Below are positions 8,809 through 17,052 of a DNA stretch of 64,000 bases, in pieces; positions within the stretch are counted from its first letter, which is position 1, and every line of letters starts with the position of its first letter. Source of the stretch: Flavobacterium micromati. Its GTDB lineage: Bacteria; Bacteroidota; Bacteroidia; Flavobacteriales; Flavobacteriaceae. The notes under the pieces are model-generated. The model worked only from the letters and a program-made list of their open reading frames with translations, was not told where the DNA came from and did no database searches. The position numbers and the translations under genes are program-made. The DNA is taken from contig NZ_FQWF01000010.1 of the NCBI RefSeq assembly GCF_900129585.1, positions 124,001 to 188,000 on the forward strand. The letters are read 5' to 3'.

Positions 8809-9059
8809 CTAATGCCATTTTGTGGTTATCACAACCGAATTCTGTGATGTAACACCTCCAAAAGGAGCGTCGGATGGATTCGTATTATATTGGTTTAGCC
8901 AAAATTTACCTACTTGAGTAGTAAGTGGAACTTTAAATAATTCGTGAGCATCACAAGATCAAATTCAAGCACTGAAACAGTAATATGACTAGTTTGCAAT
9001 CGCAATAGCTTCTTCAGTAGATCTAAATGTTATTAAAGCTAAAACTAGTGCAAAAATTT
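8809..9059 (-). pseudogene. Aldehyde dehydrogenase C-terminal remnant
   Basis: Read on the minus strand in one frame, the segment gives FALVLALITFRSTEEAIAIAN, a stop, SYYCFSA, two more stops, then CDAHELFKVPLTTQVGKFW, LNQYNTNPSDAPFGG and on to a final stop at 8809-8811. This follows the ALDH pattern A-L-ITF-tEEEAI-iAN-s-YGL-aG-W ... G-vWvN-yNt ... PFGG-k-SG. The stops sit where the family has Asp, Gly and Trp, so the gene decayed by point changes. The catalytic half is absent. Confidence 0.7.
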
Positions 9060-9608
9060 TTTATAATTAATTACTCTGCAAATCTACGGCAGCAGTTCTC
9101 GTTTCCTGTTATTGATTTAGTTCAACAACTTGTGAAAAAAGTTCAATATAATTATTTAGTCTATAAATAAGTAAAAATACAGATTTAACTAGTTGATTTT
9201 AATTGTTTTAATTAATTTATTTTTTGATTCGAAATAAAATATGGACTATTTATAGCTGCTATCTAATTGATAAATCATTTGAGCGAGAGACTTATTTTTA
9301 AGTCAAGTTTATAAAACATAAAGACTCACTTATCAAATCAAAAAAATATTACTAAAACCTATTTACTAAGAGAATAATAAAACGAAATTCTAATTAATGA
9401 CTAATTAAAATATTTTGATCCGTGTTAAATCGATTTTACACAAAACACCTTATCGAAAGAGCCCTTGTACTATGTAGAATCTGTTTATCTCACCATAGTA
9501 CAAGGACTACTTTATTTAACCAAAAACATTCCTGAATGTCACATATAAAATTTCGAAATATCTATTAGCTGAGAAATGAGTTTTTTTGGGCTTTACGTTT
9601 ATAAGAAA
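9060..9608. other. Gap between two dehydrogenase remnants
   Basis: AT-rich, full of stops, no recognisable coding piece. A hairpin occurs near 9469-9502, where CCTTGTACTATG is mirrored by CATAGTACAAGG and followed by a short T run; it could be a terminator. Confidence 0.4.
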
Positions 9609-9826
9609 TTATGAATTCTTTAAATATCCATTTGGATTTATAACAAACTTCTTAGAAGATCCATCACTGAATGATTTATAAGCATCTACACCTCCTTGAA
9701 TTGGTACAACCGCAATATCCATTACAGACTGCACATCGATTCGATTCCAAAGAATTGCTTGCATCAAATCATAACTATAATTCATTACTGGAGCTCCTTA
9801 AGAAATAGGTTGACCGCTTTCAGATC
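9609..9826 (-). pseudogene. Zinc alcohol/formaldehyde dehydrogenase C-terminal remnant
   Basis: The minus-strand frame reads SESGQPIS, a stop, then GAPVMNYSYDLMQAILWNRI, DVQSVMDIAVVPIQGGVDAY and KSFSDGSSKKFVINPNGYLK before the true stop at 9609-9611. This matches the C-terminus of glutathione-independent formaldehyde/zinc alcohol dehydrogenases (M-ai--dr ... v-v--l--a--gY--f--G--KKfV-dP-G-l). Everything upstream, including the zinc and NAD sites, is gone. Together with the ALDH scrap it suggests a lost alcohol/aldehyde oxidation cluster. Confidence 0.65.
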
Positions 9827-10020
9827 AAATTATATAACTTAACGGTCTTTCAGTAATAAATCTATTTGATCAGCTTCAACATTTTAGTTCCTGACTTAGT
9901 AAAAATATAGTCATAGGCTATGATACAATTATAAAAAAGTAGTTTTTTGTCTCTAAAAGTAGTACCATGTACCATTGATTGTCGCGCCAAACATTTACTT
10001 TTACAAATAGAAAATGCATC

Positions 10021-10391
10021 ATGATTATTGAAGAAATCAAACAAAAAATAGTAGAAACACATCCGTCATGGTATGCAGCAGATGATTCAATTGATGGCGA
10101 TAAATATACTGAAATTGATGAAGGTTACATTAGAGAGCTAATTGCGAATTATTTTGAAGACCATGACTATGCGGTGGATGATTCCCTTCTGAAAAAAGGG
10201 ATGAGTATTGTGATGAAGACTATTTCACATGGGAACGATATATTGACCTTTTATGTTTAGAAAAAGAAGATGTTTTAGATTTACGCTTTTTCTATTATAA
10301 AACTTTCTGACCCGATCAAGTTTCCTCCAAAGAAGAAATATTAGACGAAATCAAATACAATTTGAATTTCAATTTATACAATGAATTTTAA
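10021..10391 (+). pseudogene. Frameshifted gene for an unknown acidic protein
   Basis: The frame beginning at ATG 10021 (MIIEEIKQKIVETHPSWYAA) runs well to about 10190 and then changes frame at the homopolymer near 10191-10200. In the other frame the protein continues RDEYCDEDYFTWERYIDLLC, meets an in-frame TGA at 10309, and continues PDQVSSKEEILDEIKYNLNF to TAA at 10389-10391. Restoring one base and one codon would give about 123 residues rich in Asp/Glu and aromatics. I do not recognise the family; small immunity-type proteins can look like this. Confidence 0.55.
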
Positions 10392-10410
10392 AACTCAAAA
10401 TTAATAACAA

Positions 10411-10914
10411 ATGACAATTTTATACCTGCACGGCCTCGAAAGCAAACTAAGTCCATCAAAGAGATCCGTTTTAGAACGCTTCGGAACCGTCGTTGCACCT
10501 GATCTGGATTATCATAAAAACCCAAATGTTTTTGATTTATTATTAAAACTGAATAAGGAACATAAATTTGATGTAGCAATTGGCAGCAGTATGGGAGGTT
10601 TTATGGCTTATTACTTTGCCAATACAGTAAACCGCCCTGCCCTACTATTTAATCCGGCTTTGCCGCATAGACCAGTTACTCAAAATATTCCTGCAATAAA
10701 TACTTTAAATACCGCATCGACTCTGCATTTTGCATTAGGTGGTCAGGATGATATAATCAAAGCCAATGATAATTTAAAATGGCTTTCTAAAAACAGACTA
10801 CCAAATACTGCCATCAAAATTTCAATTCACAACCAAATGGGCCACCAAATCCCATTGGCTATTTTTGAAAATGAAGCAAATGAATTCTTTCGTCAATTGG
10901 ATTTATTGAAATAA
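10411..10914 (+). CDS. YqiA-type alpha/beta-hydrolase (UPF0227 esterase)
   Basis: 167 residues, soluble. It opens with the strand and oxyanion region ILYLHGLES, has the nucleophile elbow IGSSMGGFMAYYFA (S60 in G-x-S-x-G), an acid at GGQDD (D113/D114) and the histidine at MGHQIP (H145), so the catalytic triad is complete. Length and motifs match YqiA-like esterases, which cleave short acyl or CoA esters; the natural substrate is unclear. It is intact in the midst of decayed genes, 19 bp after the frameshifted gene, and has no obvious operon partner. Confidence 0.8.
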   Translation: MTILYLHGLESKLSPSKRSVLERFGTVVAPDLDYHKNPNVFDLLLKLNKEHKFDVAIGSSMGGFMAYYFANTVNRPALLFNPALPHRPVTQNIPAINTLNTASTLHFALGGQDDIIKANDNLKWLSKNRLPNTAIKISIHNQMGHQIPLAIFENEANEFFRQLDLLK

Positions 10915-11015
10915 AATTATTTTATCTCACGACTTCATTCCTTGCCGCTACCATCGTTTTGCTTTACAATAAATATATAATACTAAATAAAGAACGAACC
11001 GTATAAAAACGTATT

Positions 11016-11127
11016 ATGAAAGAACTACGTGTTACATTACCGGAAGAACTGTAACAACAACTGTAAGCTAAATTGGAGAACGAAGGAGAAAAAATCTAGA
11101 AAATAGCACCCTTTCTAGATGTTCAAT
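11016..11127 (+). pseudogene. Broken small gene (MKELRVTLPEEL...)
   Basis: ATG at 11016 begins MKELRVTLPEEL, then TAA, QQL, TAA, AKLENEGEKI, TAG, KIAPF. Without the stops this is a short charged helical protein resembling a ribbon-helix-helix-type antitoxin opening, but the match is weak. The interrupted positions would suit glutamine, that is CAA/CAG turned into TAA/TAG. No intact partner toxin is visible downstream. Confidence 0.4.
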
Positions 11128-11475
11128 TAAACTAAATGAAGCCTTCCCCGGAGCGTCGTGGTTAACAGTAGAAATGAATGGTGAACTCGCTTTGGGTGAT
11201 GTCAATTGGCAAATCATTTGATCTACAAAACCTTTAAATAGCTATTTCCTTTTACAATGATTTAGAACGATGCCTAAAATATAAATCAACATATTCGGAG
11301 AAGGAATAGAAATCAGACAAGTACAATTGGATCCTTAGAGGTATCAGTAATGGACAGAAATCGCATGAAAAAAGAAACGATTACTAACACATTTACTATT
11401 AAATCCATTTTTTTATTTTCAAATAGAGGATAAGAGCATTACTTCTATTTTAAATTTACATTAACTGGCAGTATC

Positions 11476-11715
11476 ATGAGTTCTGGATAAACCAAAAACT
11501 ACATTGAAATTTTGTCTAACAGGCACAAAGCATTGAAATCAAAACCAAACGAACTATTCAATGAAATGATCTTATTTCATTTATACGACATCAAAAAAAA
11601 TTAGGGTTTCAGTTTAAACGAATTAGAAAAAGGCTTCTTTAGTATCAATATGGAAATTGGGTTACTTAGTTCGTTAGAACTAAAAATTGCTGTGCTCCAA
11701 AAGGTATCAGAATAA
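11476..11715 (+). pseudogene. Broken unknown gene of about 79 codons
   Basis: One frame from ATG 11476 to TAA 11713-11715 encodes a plausible protein (MSSG, stop, TKNYIEILSNRHKALKSKPN, ELFNEMILFHLYDIKKN, stop, GFSLNELEKGFFSINMEIG and on to LQKVSE) with two internal stops, TAA and TAG. Both again fall where glutamine would fit. The restored sequence is helical and unknown to me. Confidence 0.45.
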
Positions 11716-11953
11716 AGTGATCCGTCAAGCACTTATTCGTATTGTCCTAAAACAGTTAGGATTTTAAAACAATATTTTCGTAAAATATCACGGGCAATCA
11801 AGCGGTCTCTCTACGGTCGTTCCCTTTGTTCCGTTCGGCAGTTCCAGTCGGTCAACCTTCTATTTTTATAACCTCTTTTAAGTTACTATCAGCATTTCTT
11901 TCCATAGAACAATCAGGGTCTCCCTCCATTCCACAGCCACTTCACGGCTCTAA

Positions 11954-11991
11954 AAAAACAGCACCTTAAAAATAAGGAGCTGTTTTTTTGC
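11954..11991 (+). terminator. Strong bidirectional terminator hairpin
   Basis: AAAAAAACAGC-CCTTA pairs with TAAGG-GCTGTTTTTTT around a four-A loop, with one bulged base, and has T runs in both orientations. It is orphaned now because the genes on both sides are decayed. Confidence 0.65.
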
Positions 11992-12288
11992 GCCGTTTCG
12001 TTCCTCATCTTCACACGGTCACTTCCTGCGTTCGGTCGGGCTACCATAACCGTAATATCGCTTCATTTCGTTCCGCCGCCACACTATTAGTATTGGTAAC
12101 GTACAATTTGCTTTTGTAACAGTTTTGTTTTGTTACCCTGAGCGAAGTCGTTGAGCGCTTCATTACATTCCAGCCATATTATGGTTATAGCCCTCCGTTT
12201 TTTCAGCGGTTGCTCCTTCGCACAGCTATCGGGGTTGGCTCCGTTCGGTAAAAAACCTCACTTTGCCCTAAATCAAGGTTTCCCGCCG

Positions 12289-12321
12289 CAAAAAGGCGGG
12301 AGTGTTTTATTTTTTTCCCCG
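12289..12321 (+). terminator. Terminator-like hairpin in the GC-richer block
   Basis: CCCGCC and GGCGGG pair around GCAAAAA and are followed by AGTGTTTTATTTTTTT. The stem is short but all G-C. No intact gene ends just upstream. Confidence 0.5.
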
Positions 12322-12890
12322 CCGTTTCACGCTCACACCCGCTTCATTTCGCTTTGTTAGTCCGCAAAACGTAATTATCATTTAATCAATAACTTTTAGT
12401 AATCCTGAGCACATTCGCAGGACGCTCAATTCCCGCGTTTATGGCAGCTGCTCGATTGCCGCAACCCCGCCACTGCGCTCCTCGATAATAATAATTTCCG
12501 CTACCGCTGCAATTATTATTCTCTGCGGTGCTTGGGGGTGTTTGATTGCTGTTTTTAGTAGAACGAAGCGCTGAGAAGGATGCTTACGAAAACGTTTAGT
12601 ACTGCCAAGAAAAAAATAAAAAAAAAGAAAGTAAAGGTAAGTTCCGATTTCAAAAAGTCAAGTTCAAGCCCTTTGGGTTTTTAAAAAAATCTCCACCCTT
12701 ACAGTTTCAATTCCTACTTAGATATACCGATACACTTTCGCATTACCAGCAGTCTGGGGTAGTATTTTTTCAAAAAAACTGGACTTCTTTTGAAACCTCC
12801 ACTTCTGAGACGACTTTCTTTTTTTTCTTTTTCTTTTAAAAATATTTAGGGGCCGAGCTTAGTGAGGCACCTACTCTAAAATCCGAAAGT

Positions 12891-13310
12891 ATGCCAAATT
12901 TTATCGTTAAAACACATCAAAAAGACACCATTTACTTGGGAAACCAAATCTTTATTCTGAACAAAGGAATCAACAGCGGTAAGCCCCAAAAAGAGCCATT
13001 TACAAATAGTTATGTAATTATTTTTTCATCCGAAGAAGATGCCGAAATGATGTACTGGCTGGCTTATAGCCTTTGGCAAATGAGATTTTGGCACCAGCAC
13101 CTAATAGGTTCCGTTATTCCTTTTATTAGAATTAAATGCTTCCAAACCGAATTTGACCACAAAGTAACTAAAATGCTAAGCGATTTCGAGCAGCACAAAA
13201 AAGACATCCATGCCATTAAAGAATTGGAGCAGCAAAAACAACATTTGGAGACAAATATCAAACTGATAAATGAATTAAAAAAATGCATTTTATTTAGGTA
13301 CTGCCACTAA
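12891..13310 (+). CDS. DUF6943-like conserved protein of Bacteroidota mobile elements
   Basis: 139 residues. Opening IVKTHQKDTIYLGNQIFILN, then KGINSGKP, followed by YWLAYSLWQMRFWHQHLIGS and VIPFIRIKC. A charged coiled coil (HAIKELEQQKQHLETN) leads into the end LKKCILFRYCH. This agrees with proteins I remember as DUF6943, common on conjugative elements of this phylum and of unknown function; the name is from memory. It has no signal peptide. It stands alone, closed by a good terminator, and is the only intact gene linking the GC-richer block to a conjugative element. Confidence 0.6.
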   Translation: MPNFIVKTHQKDTIYLGNQIFILNKGINSGKPQKEPFTNSYVIIFSSEEDAEMMYWLAYSLWQMRFWHQHLIGSVIPFIRIKCFQTEFDHKVTKMLSDFEQHKKDIHAIKELEQQKQHLETNIKLINELKKCILFRYCH

Positions 13311-13311
13311 A

Positions 13312-13344
13312 CAAAAAAAGCCTAATCTCGCGATCAGGCTTTCT
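13312..13344 (+). terminator. Terminator between the DUF6943-like gene and the cassette
   Basis: AAGCCTaATC pairs with GATcAGGCTT around TCGC, preceded by an A run and followed by TTTCTT. It lies between convergent genes and can serve both strands. Confidence 0.7.
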
Positions 13345-13381
13345 TAAAAATTCAGCAAAGGTTACCACACGAAAACTGAAT

Positions 13382-13555
13382 TTATTTTTTATTTTTTGTT
13401 AATCGTTTTAGAAGCAGTGAAACTATAAAACTTACAACTGCTCCAACAACCGCTAAAATAATTGTTTTTTTAATATCTTCAGAAAGGATGTTGGGCATAA
13501 TACTCAGCAAAGTTCCTGATGCGGTTCCTGCTCGAAGGGAAATATTAGCCTCCAT
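13382..13555 (-). CDS. 57-aa single-pass membrane protein, last gene of the cassette
   Basis: A short gene: MEANISLRAGTASGTLLSIM, then a charged patch (SEDIKK), one hydrophobic segment (TIILAVVGAVVSFIVSLLL, about residues 33-51) and the basic tail KRLTKNKK. Its ATG (13553-13555) overlaps the end of the 83-aa gene by 11 bp, so the two are probably translationally coupled. Size, topology and position next to another small membrane protein and a DUF5675 protein recall phage holin/spanin-type genes, but I cannot assign a family. A second copy is not present at the 32-kb repeat. Confidence 0.6.
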   Translation of the reverse strand: MEANISLRAGTASGTLLSIMPNILSEDIKKTIILAVVGAVVSFIVSLLLKRLTKNKK

Positions 13556-13796
13556 CACGAGCTCGATTTACGGTCTTTTGATGGGAAGTAAGGACATCGC
13601 CAACAGTGAGTTGACTTACAGCGGATAACACTCCCCCAGCCACGGCCAGATATCCAGCTATACTAACAACAGCCACTGGCAAAACAACCGGTGCTGCAAT
13701 CACACTTCCGCTGATGGCCAACAAGGCTAGTCCAACGGTTCGCAAAATCCTAAAAAACTTAGGAGTGGGCGATTTTGCTCTTTCAACTAATTTCAT
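13545..13796 (-). CDS. 83-aa small membrane protein (holin-like topology)
   Basis: Basic N-terminus (MKLVERAKSPTPKFFRILRT), then two hydrophobic segments rich in Val/Ala/Gly (about residues 20-41 and 43-62) and a soluble charged tail ending RARDGG. There is no cleavable signal. It lies 11 bp downstream of the DUF5675 gene and overlaps the 57-aa gene. Two short membrane spans beside a lysis-associated family suggest a holin-like or pore-type role. This is inference from size and topology, and a simple structural membrane anchor is equally possible. Confidence 0.6.
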   Translation of the reverse strand: MKLVERAKSPTPKFFRILRTVGLALLAISGSVIAAPVVLPVAVVSIAGYLAVAGGVLSAVSQLTVGDVLTSHQKTVNRARDGG

Positions 13797-13807
13797 AGTA
13801 TAATTTT

Positions 13808-14221
13808 TTAAACCTGCGCGCTGCAGGCAGATTGAATACTTATTTTAACAACAATATTGCATTCCAAAGCAGCGTAAACTAGCGCTTTTAACTTTTTCAA
13901 TGCTATTCGGGAAGAACTGCCCTTCCCTATTCCAGTGTGTTTGGTAACAGGAGCAATACATCCTAATAATTCTTTTTTAGCATTATTGGCAGGATGGATT
14001 AAGATCAAATGTCGTCCCGAAACATGTATCACATGCAAGTGCCATCCGAATTTTTTACTGTATCGCTTTTTTAAAACATATTCTCCCTCGGGAATACAAG
14101 AAATTCGTCTTTGATTTCCTAACCAAGGCAATTCGATGGTATAACAAACTAGTGTGCCGTTCCATTCTAGGCTCCCTTGCGTTCCTTCAGGAAAATAAAT
14201 TCTGTTTAATACCAAAACCAT
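13808..14221 (-). CDS. DUF5675 family protein
   Basis: 137 residues. The fold signature is that of DUF5675: VLNRIYFPEGTQGSLEWNG, CYTIELPWLGNQRRISCIPE, GEYVLKKRYSKKFGWHLHVI and LIHPANNAKKELLGCIAP. Members often sit in phage or phage-derived loci and the fold suggests a peptidoglycan- or tail-associated role, but activity has not been shown to my knowledge. The residues after about 115 (LKALVYAALECN) are less typical. It follows the 251-aa gene with a single base between, so the two are one transcription unit. A truncated copy lies at 32450-32590. Confidence 0.75.
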   Translation of the reverse strand: MVLVLNRIYFPEGTQGSLEWNGTLVCYTIELPWLGNQRRISCIPEGEYVLKKRYSKKFGWHLHVIHVSGRHLILIHPANNAKKELLGCIAPVTKHTGIGKGSSSRIALKKLKALVYAALECNIVVKISIQSACSAQV

Positions 14222-14222
14222 T

Positions 14223-14978
14223 TTACAATCCGCTGACGCTAACCAATGCTAACGGGTTATAGGATCCGTTTTTTAATGGATACATCTGACCATTCACCTG
14301 TTGGTAAAACTCAACACCTAAAGCCAAAAACAAGGGTCTTGTGCTATTAGGAGTAACTGGATTTGCTTGTGTAATAGCGACTGTTGGTGTTAAATCCCAC
14401 GGAAGAATCGTGGTCTCGGAATTTGTGGAAACGAAAGTCTCCCCCTCAAAATCGATTTCAGAGCCAGCCGAAATAATTTTAAAATGAGTTGTTCCTCCTG
14501 GAGCTGCAATCATATTAGCAGGAATAAAAGGAGCTATATCAATAGTAATGTCTCCAGTTACTCGGTCAATACCAGCGACGTAAGGAGCAAATAAACTTGT
14601 GCCCAATTTTCCTCTAATATTAAATTCAAAACCAGCAAGTAATTCGGCTTCGCCGTCAATCACATTTCTCAACCCTCTCACACTGACGGTATCTGCTTGG
14701 ATCACCTTTATCATTGCTTGAGTCAACCGACTGACCATTCTGCCATCAGCAGAATTCAAAAGCAAGGCTCTCAAAGCCGTTCTCAAAATCTTGCCCGCTT
14801 TTCCTGCTCTTCCAAATTCAGAACCATTCTCACGTGTTCTTTGAAACGCTGGATCACTTTTGATTCTGCTGGCATCGATACCTCCTTTTTCGCGCGCTAA
14901 ATGCCCATCTTGGGTTTTGTAAAAAGTAATATCTCCAATAGTACCTTTCAACTTAATTATGCCTTTCTGTCTTGCCAT
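14223..14978 (-). CDS. Conserved 251-aa Bacteroidota protein of unknown function, copy 1
   Basis: Starts MARQKGIIKLKGTIGDITFY and carries KTQDGHLAREKGGIDASRIK, a basic region with FGRAGKAGKILRTALRALLL, then a beta-rich C-terminal half. It has no signal peptide or membrane span. I remember near relatives as repeated, multi-copy genes in Flavobacteria, usually next to DUF5675 genes, with no known function. The N-terminal basic motif could bind nucleic acid and the C-terminal half could be a structural beta domain; both are guesses. It is divergent from the 67-aa gene. Copy 2 at 32592-33347 differs at only three residues. Confidence 0.75.
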   Translation of the reverse strand: MARQKGIIKLKGTIGDITFYKTQDGHLAREKGGIDASRIKSDPAFQRTRENGSEFGRAGKAGKILRTALRALLLNSADGRMVSRLTQAMIKVIQADTVSVRGLRNVIDGEAELLAGFEFNIRGKLGTSLFAPYVAGIDRVTGDITIDIAPFIPANMIAAPGGTTHFKIISAGSEIDFEGETFVSTNSETTILPWDLTPTVAITQANPVTPNSTRPLFLALGVEFYQQVNGQMYPLKNGSYNPLALVSVSGL

Positions 14979-15288
14979 AATTCCTAAAATTTAAGTTTAT
15001 AATTTGTTTTAAATATTCTTTAAATCCACTTTCCATTGCAACAATTCCGATGGATTTTAAAACAAATTTTGCCAATTAAATCGCATAAAAAACACTCCCC
15101 TATTCCATATGTCATTTTTAGGTATAAATGGCAGGAAACAACACAAATGTCTCTTCCCATCACCCAAAAAACCACAACAATTGTCCCTTCTGAACAAAAG
15201 AGATTTTTCACTAATTTTATGGAGTCAAACAAATTGGATTACAGGAGTTTCAAGTAAGTCAAAGCCCAATCAAAGCTATAGATAGAGT

Positions 15289-15492
15289 ATGAAAACAGAA
15301 TATAAAAGATTGTGTATTTACCCAAAGGATATACAACGCATTACCGGAAAGAGTTATAGACAAAGTATTAGACTGTTGCAAAACATCAGAAAGGAACGCA
15401 ATAAGCTCCAAAATGAGCTTGTATCGATAGAAGAGTTTTGCCAATATACTAGCCTAAAAATAGAACAGGTTGAACCTTTGATTATTGGATAG
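15289..15492 (+). CDS. 67-aa helix-turn-helix-like protein, copy 1
   Basis: Sequence MKTEYKRLCIYPKDIQRITG, KSYRQSIRLLQNIRKERNKL and EEFCQYTSLKIEQVEPLIIG. The pattern of an 'IqriTGkSyrQS' helix pair followed by a second short helical unit ending in an 'EFCqYtsl' element looks like a winged or MerR-like DNA-binding domain. It is transcribed away from the 251-aa gene, with a conserved leader (AAGTAAGTCAAAG..., about 15252-15288) also found upstream of copy 2. A regulator of the cassette is the natural inference. Copy 2 (35258-35461) shares 61 of 67 residues; copy 3 at 46505 is a remnant. Confidence 0.7.
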   Translation: MKTEYKRLCIYPKDIQRITGKSYRQSIRLLQNIRKERNKLQNELVSIEEFCQYTSLKIEQVEPLIIG

Positions 15493-15733
15493 AAAATTTA
15501 TTTAAACGCATCAAATTTTGAACTTTAACAGACTAATAAATTGTTCAAACTTATGTTTAATTACATGTTCATTATCTAGTGTGGTTTACCCATAAAAATT
15601 ATTATAAATCAGCACTATTTTGTACAATTACTACTCACATATTGATAAAATACACCACAATAAAAAAGGGGATGATTTCGATTATAATTTACATTTTAAA
15701 ATACTGATTTTAAGTTATTTACACATCTTTGTA

Positions 15734-15751
15734 AAATCCCTCTTTCTCCGC
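15734..15751 (+). other. tRNA-Ser-like 3' end, left copy of an 18-bp direct repeat
   Basis: AAATCCCTCTTTCTCCGC is the end of a T arm plus acceptor strand as in serine tRNAs. The rest of the tRNA is missing. Exactly the same 18 bases occur at 46795-46812. Both copies lie about 240 bp after the stop of a 67-aa gene copy and are followed by a terminator, as expected for attachment sites left by tRNA-targeted integration. Confidence 0.6.
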
Positions 15752-15773
15752 CAGTAGAAGTACAAATTAAATT

Positions 15774-15815
15774 AAAATCCTTTAAATCGTATGATTTAGA
15801 GGGTTTTTGCTTTTT
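15774..15815 (+). terminator. Terminator after the tRNA-Ser scar
   Basis: AAATCCTTTAAATC pairs imperfectly (G-T and A-C positions) with GATTTAGAGGGTTTTT around GTAT, followed by TTTTTGCTTTTT. Likely the old tRNA terminator. Confidence 0.6.
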
Positions 15816-15941
15816 GGTACTATCCAAATTATTCGTCAATGTTTGTACCATAAGCGATAAAATTGAAACTCTAACTTTTCAACTTAAAAAATTTCTGAAA
15901 CAGTTTTGATGCAAATCCAATCTTGGTTTTTTGTCCTACTA

Positions 15942-17034
15942 GATTCAATTAATTAATGCAACTTTCAGGAAAAGAGATAAGATAATTTTTTCAAAAGAAA
16001 GGGCATGAAAGCCCTCTCTCTCGAATGGAATAAATTGTCTTTATTTGCTCCTGACCAAAGTTGTAAATAATGAGCCATTTAACCAGTGAACAAAGATATA
16101 CTATTAGTGTATTATTAGAGCAAAATTTTAGCAAAAGCCAAATCGCATTGCTCATTAAAAAGGACAAGTCAGTAGTGACTCGAGAGCTAAAACGTAATTG
16201 TAATTTACGCAGTGGCAAATATGATTATGCTTTAGCATAGCGAAAATATGAAAAGCGACAGAAAGGAAAATCTAAAAGAAATGATTTAACCGTTGAAATT
16301 AAAGAGCGCATTAAAGCATACCTAGATCAAGAGTTAAGTCCGGAACAAATCGTAAGGGTTTGCTCAAAAAACGGATTATCTTGTGTTTCAACAGAGTCTA
16401 TTTACCAACATATTTGGAGAGATAAGAAAGAAAAGGGGGATTTATATCTAAGTCTACGAACAACCGGTAAAGGTATAGAAAAAGAGGAAGTGCGAAAGAT
16501 TCCAGAGGTGTCTTAAGCAACCGGAGACTTATTGAAGATCGCCTGAAAATTGTTGATTTAAAGCAACGTTTTGGAGATTTAGAAATAGATACTATAATCG
16601 GCAAAAATCACAAAGGAGCCATTGTTACGATAAACGACAGAGTCACCGGAATGCTGAGGGTGAAAAAGATAAAGTCTAAAGAAAGTGAGTTGGTCAAACA
16701 AGCGACCATTGAATTATTACAGAACTGGAAGTCTCATTTGTTTACAATCACATCCGATAATGGAAAAGAATTTGCGATGCATCAAGAAATCGCAAAAGCA
16801 CTAGAAATTGATTTTTATTTTGCAAATCCTTACAGTCCATAGGAACGAGGGGCAAATCAAAATCTAAATGGATTGATAAGGCAGTATATACCGAAATCGA
16901 CCTGTTTTGAAGAAATAACAATCGAAAGAATTATAGAAATACAAGAAAAATTAAATAACCGTCCGAGAAAAAGATTTAATTTTGAAACACCAAATTATAT
17001 GTTTTACCAAAAAGTTGCATTTATAACTTGAATC
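15942..17034 (+). mobile_element. IS30-family insertion sequence, inactive
   Basis: Bounded by 21-bp inverted repeats: left 15942-15962 (GATTCAATTAATTAATGCAA...) and right 17014-17034, whose complement agrees at 18 of 21 positions. It contains one broken transposase gene. I see no clear target duplication. The DNA just outside (TTTTTTGTCCTACT on the left, CAAATTAAAATTTTTC on the right) is contiguous in the second repeat at 31.74-31.78 kb, so the element inserted into one copy of the dnaE-fragment repeat after it had been duplicated. Confidence 0.8.
16070..17031 (+). pseudogene. IS30-family transposase, two stops and a frameshift
   Basis: Begins MSHLTSEQRYTISVLLEQNF, an N-terminal helix-turn-helix, then a TAG (about 16237) where glutamine is expected (YALA-x-RKYEKRQ). 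A one-base loss near 16465 shifts the frame inside the GKRYRKRG segment. The DDE core follows: LEIDTIIGKNHKGAIVTI (first D), FTITSDNGKEFA (second D), then NPYSP, a TAG where Trp is expected, ERGANQNLNGLIRQYIP with the last catalytic E changed to Q. With these lesions it cannot move itself. Confidence 0.85.
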
Positions 17035-17052
17035 CAGCCCTATAAAACAAGT

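Larger units (their letters stand above)
10915..12890. other. Two-kilobase decayed region with a GC-richer block
   Basis: No intact gene. Two broken small genes are annotated separately (11016 and 11476). From about 11.8 to 12.6 kb the base composition is clearly more GC-rich than its surroundings and repeats words such as TTCCGTTCGG and CGTTTCGTTCC. It also holds two terminator-like hairpins, as in the non-coding parts of some Bacteroidota conjugative elements. From 12.6 to 12.9 kb come A- and T-runs before the DUF6943-like gene. A short open frame at 12151-12360 has no protein-like character. Confidence 0.45.

Noticed and set aside
12151..12360. 69-codon open frame in the GC-richer block
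   Set aside because: Composition is not protein-like, it spans a terminator hairpin and has no family resemblance.
15036..15257. Short frames on both strands between the 251-aa and 67-aa genes
   Set aside because: The two cassette copies conserve DNA here, but not an open frame; more likely promoter or leader sequence.
16398..16604. 68-codon minus-strand frame inside IS30
   Set aside because: Antisense of the transposase region; no independent support.
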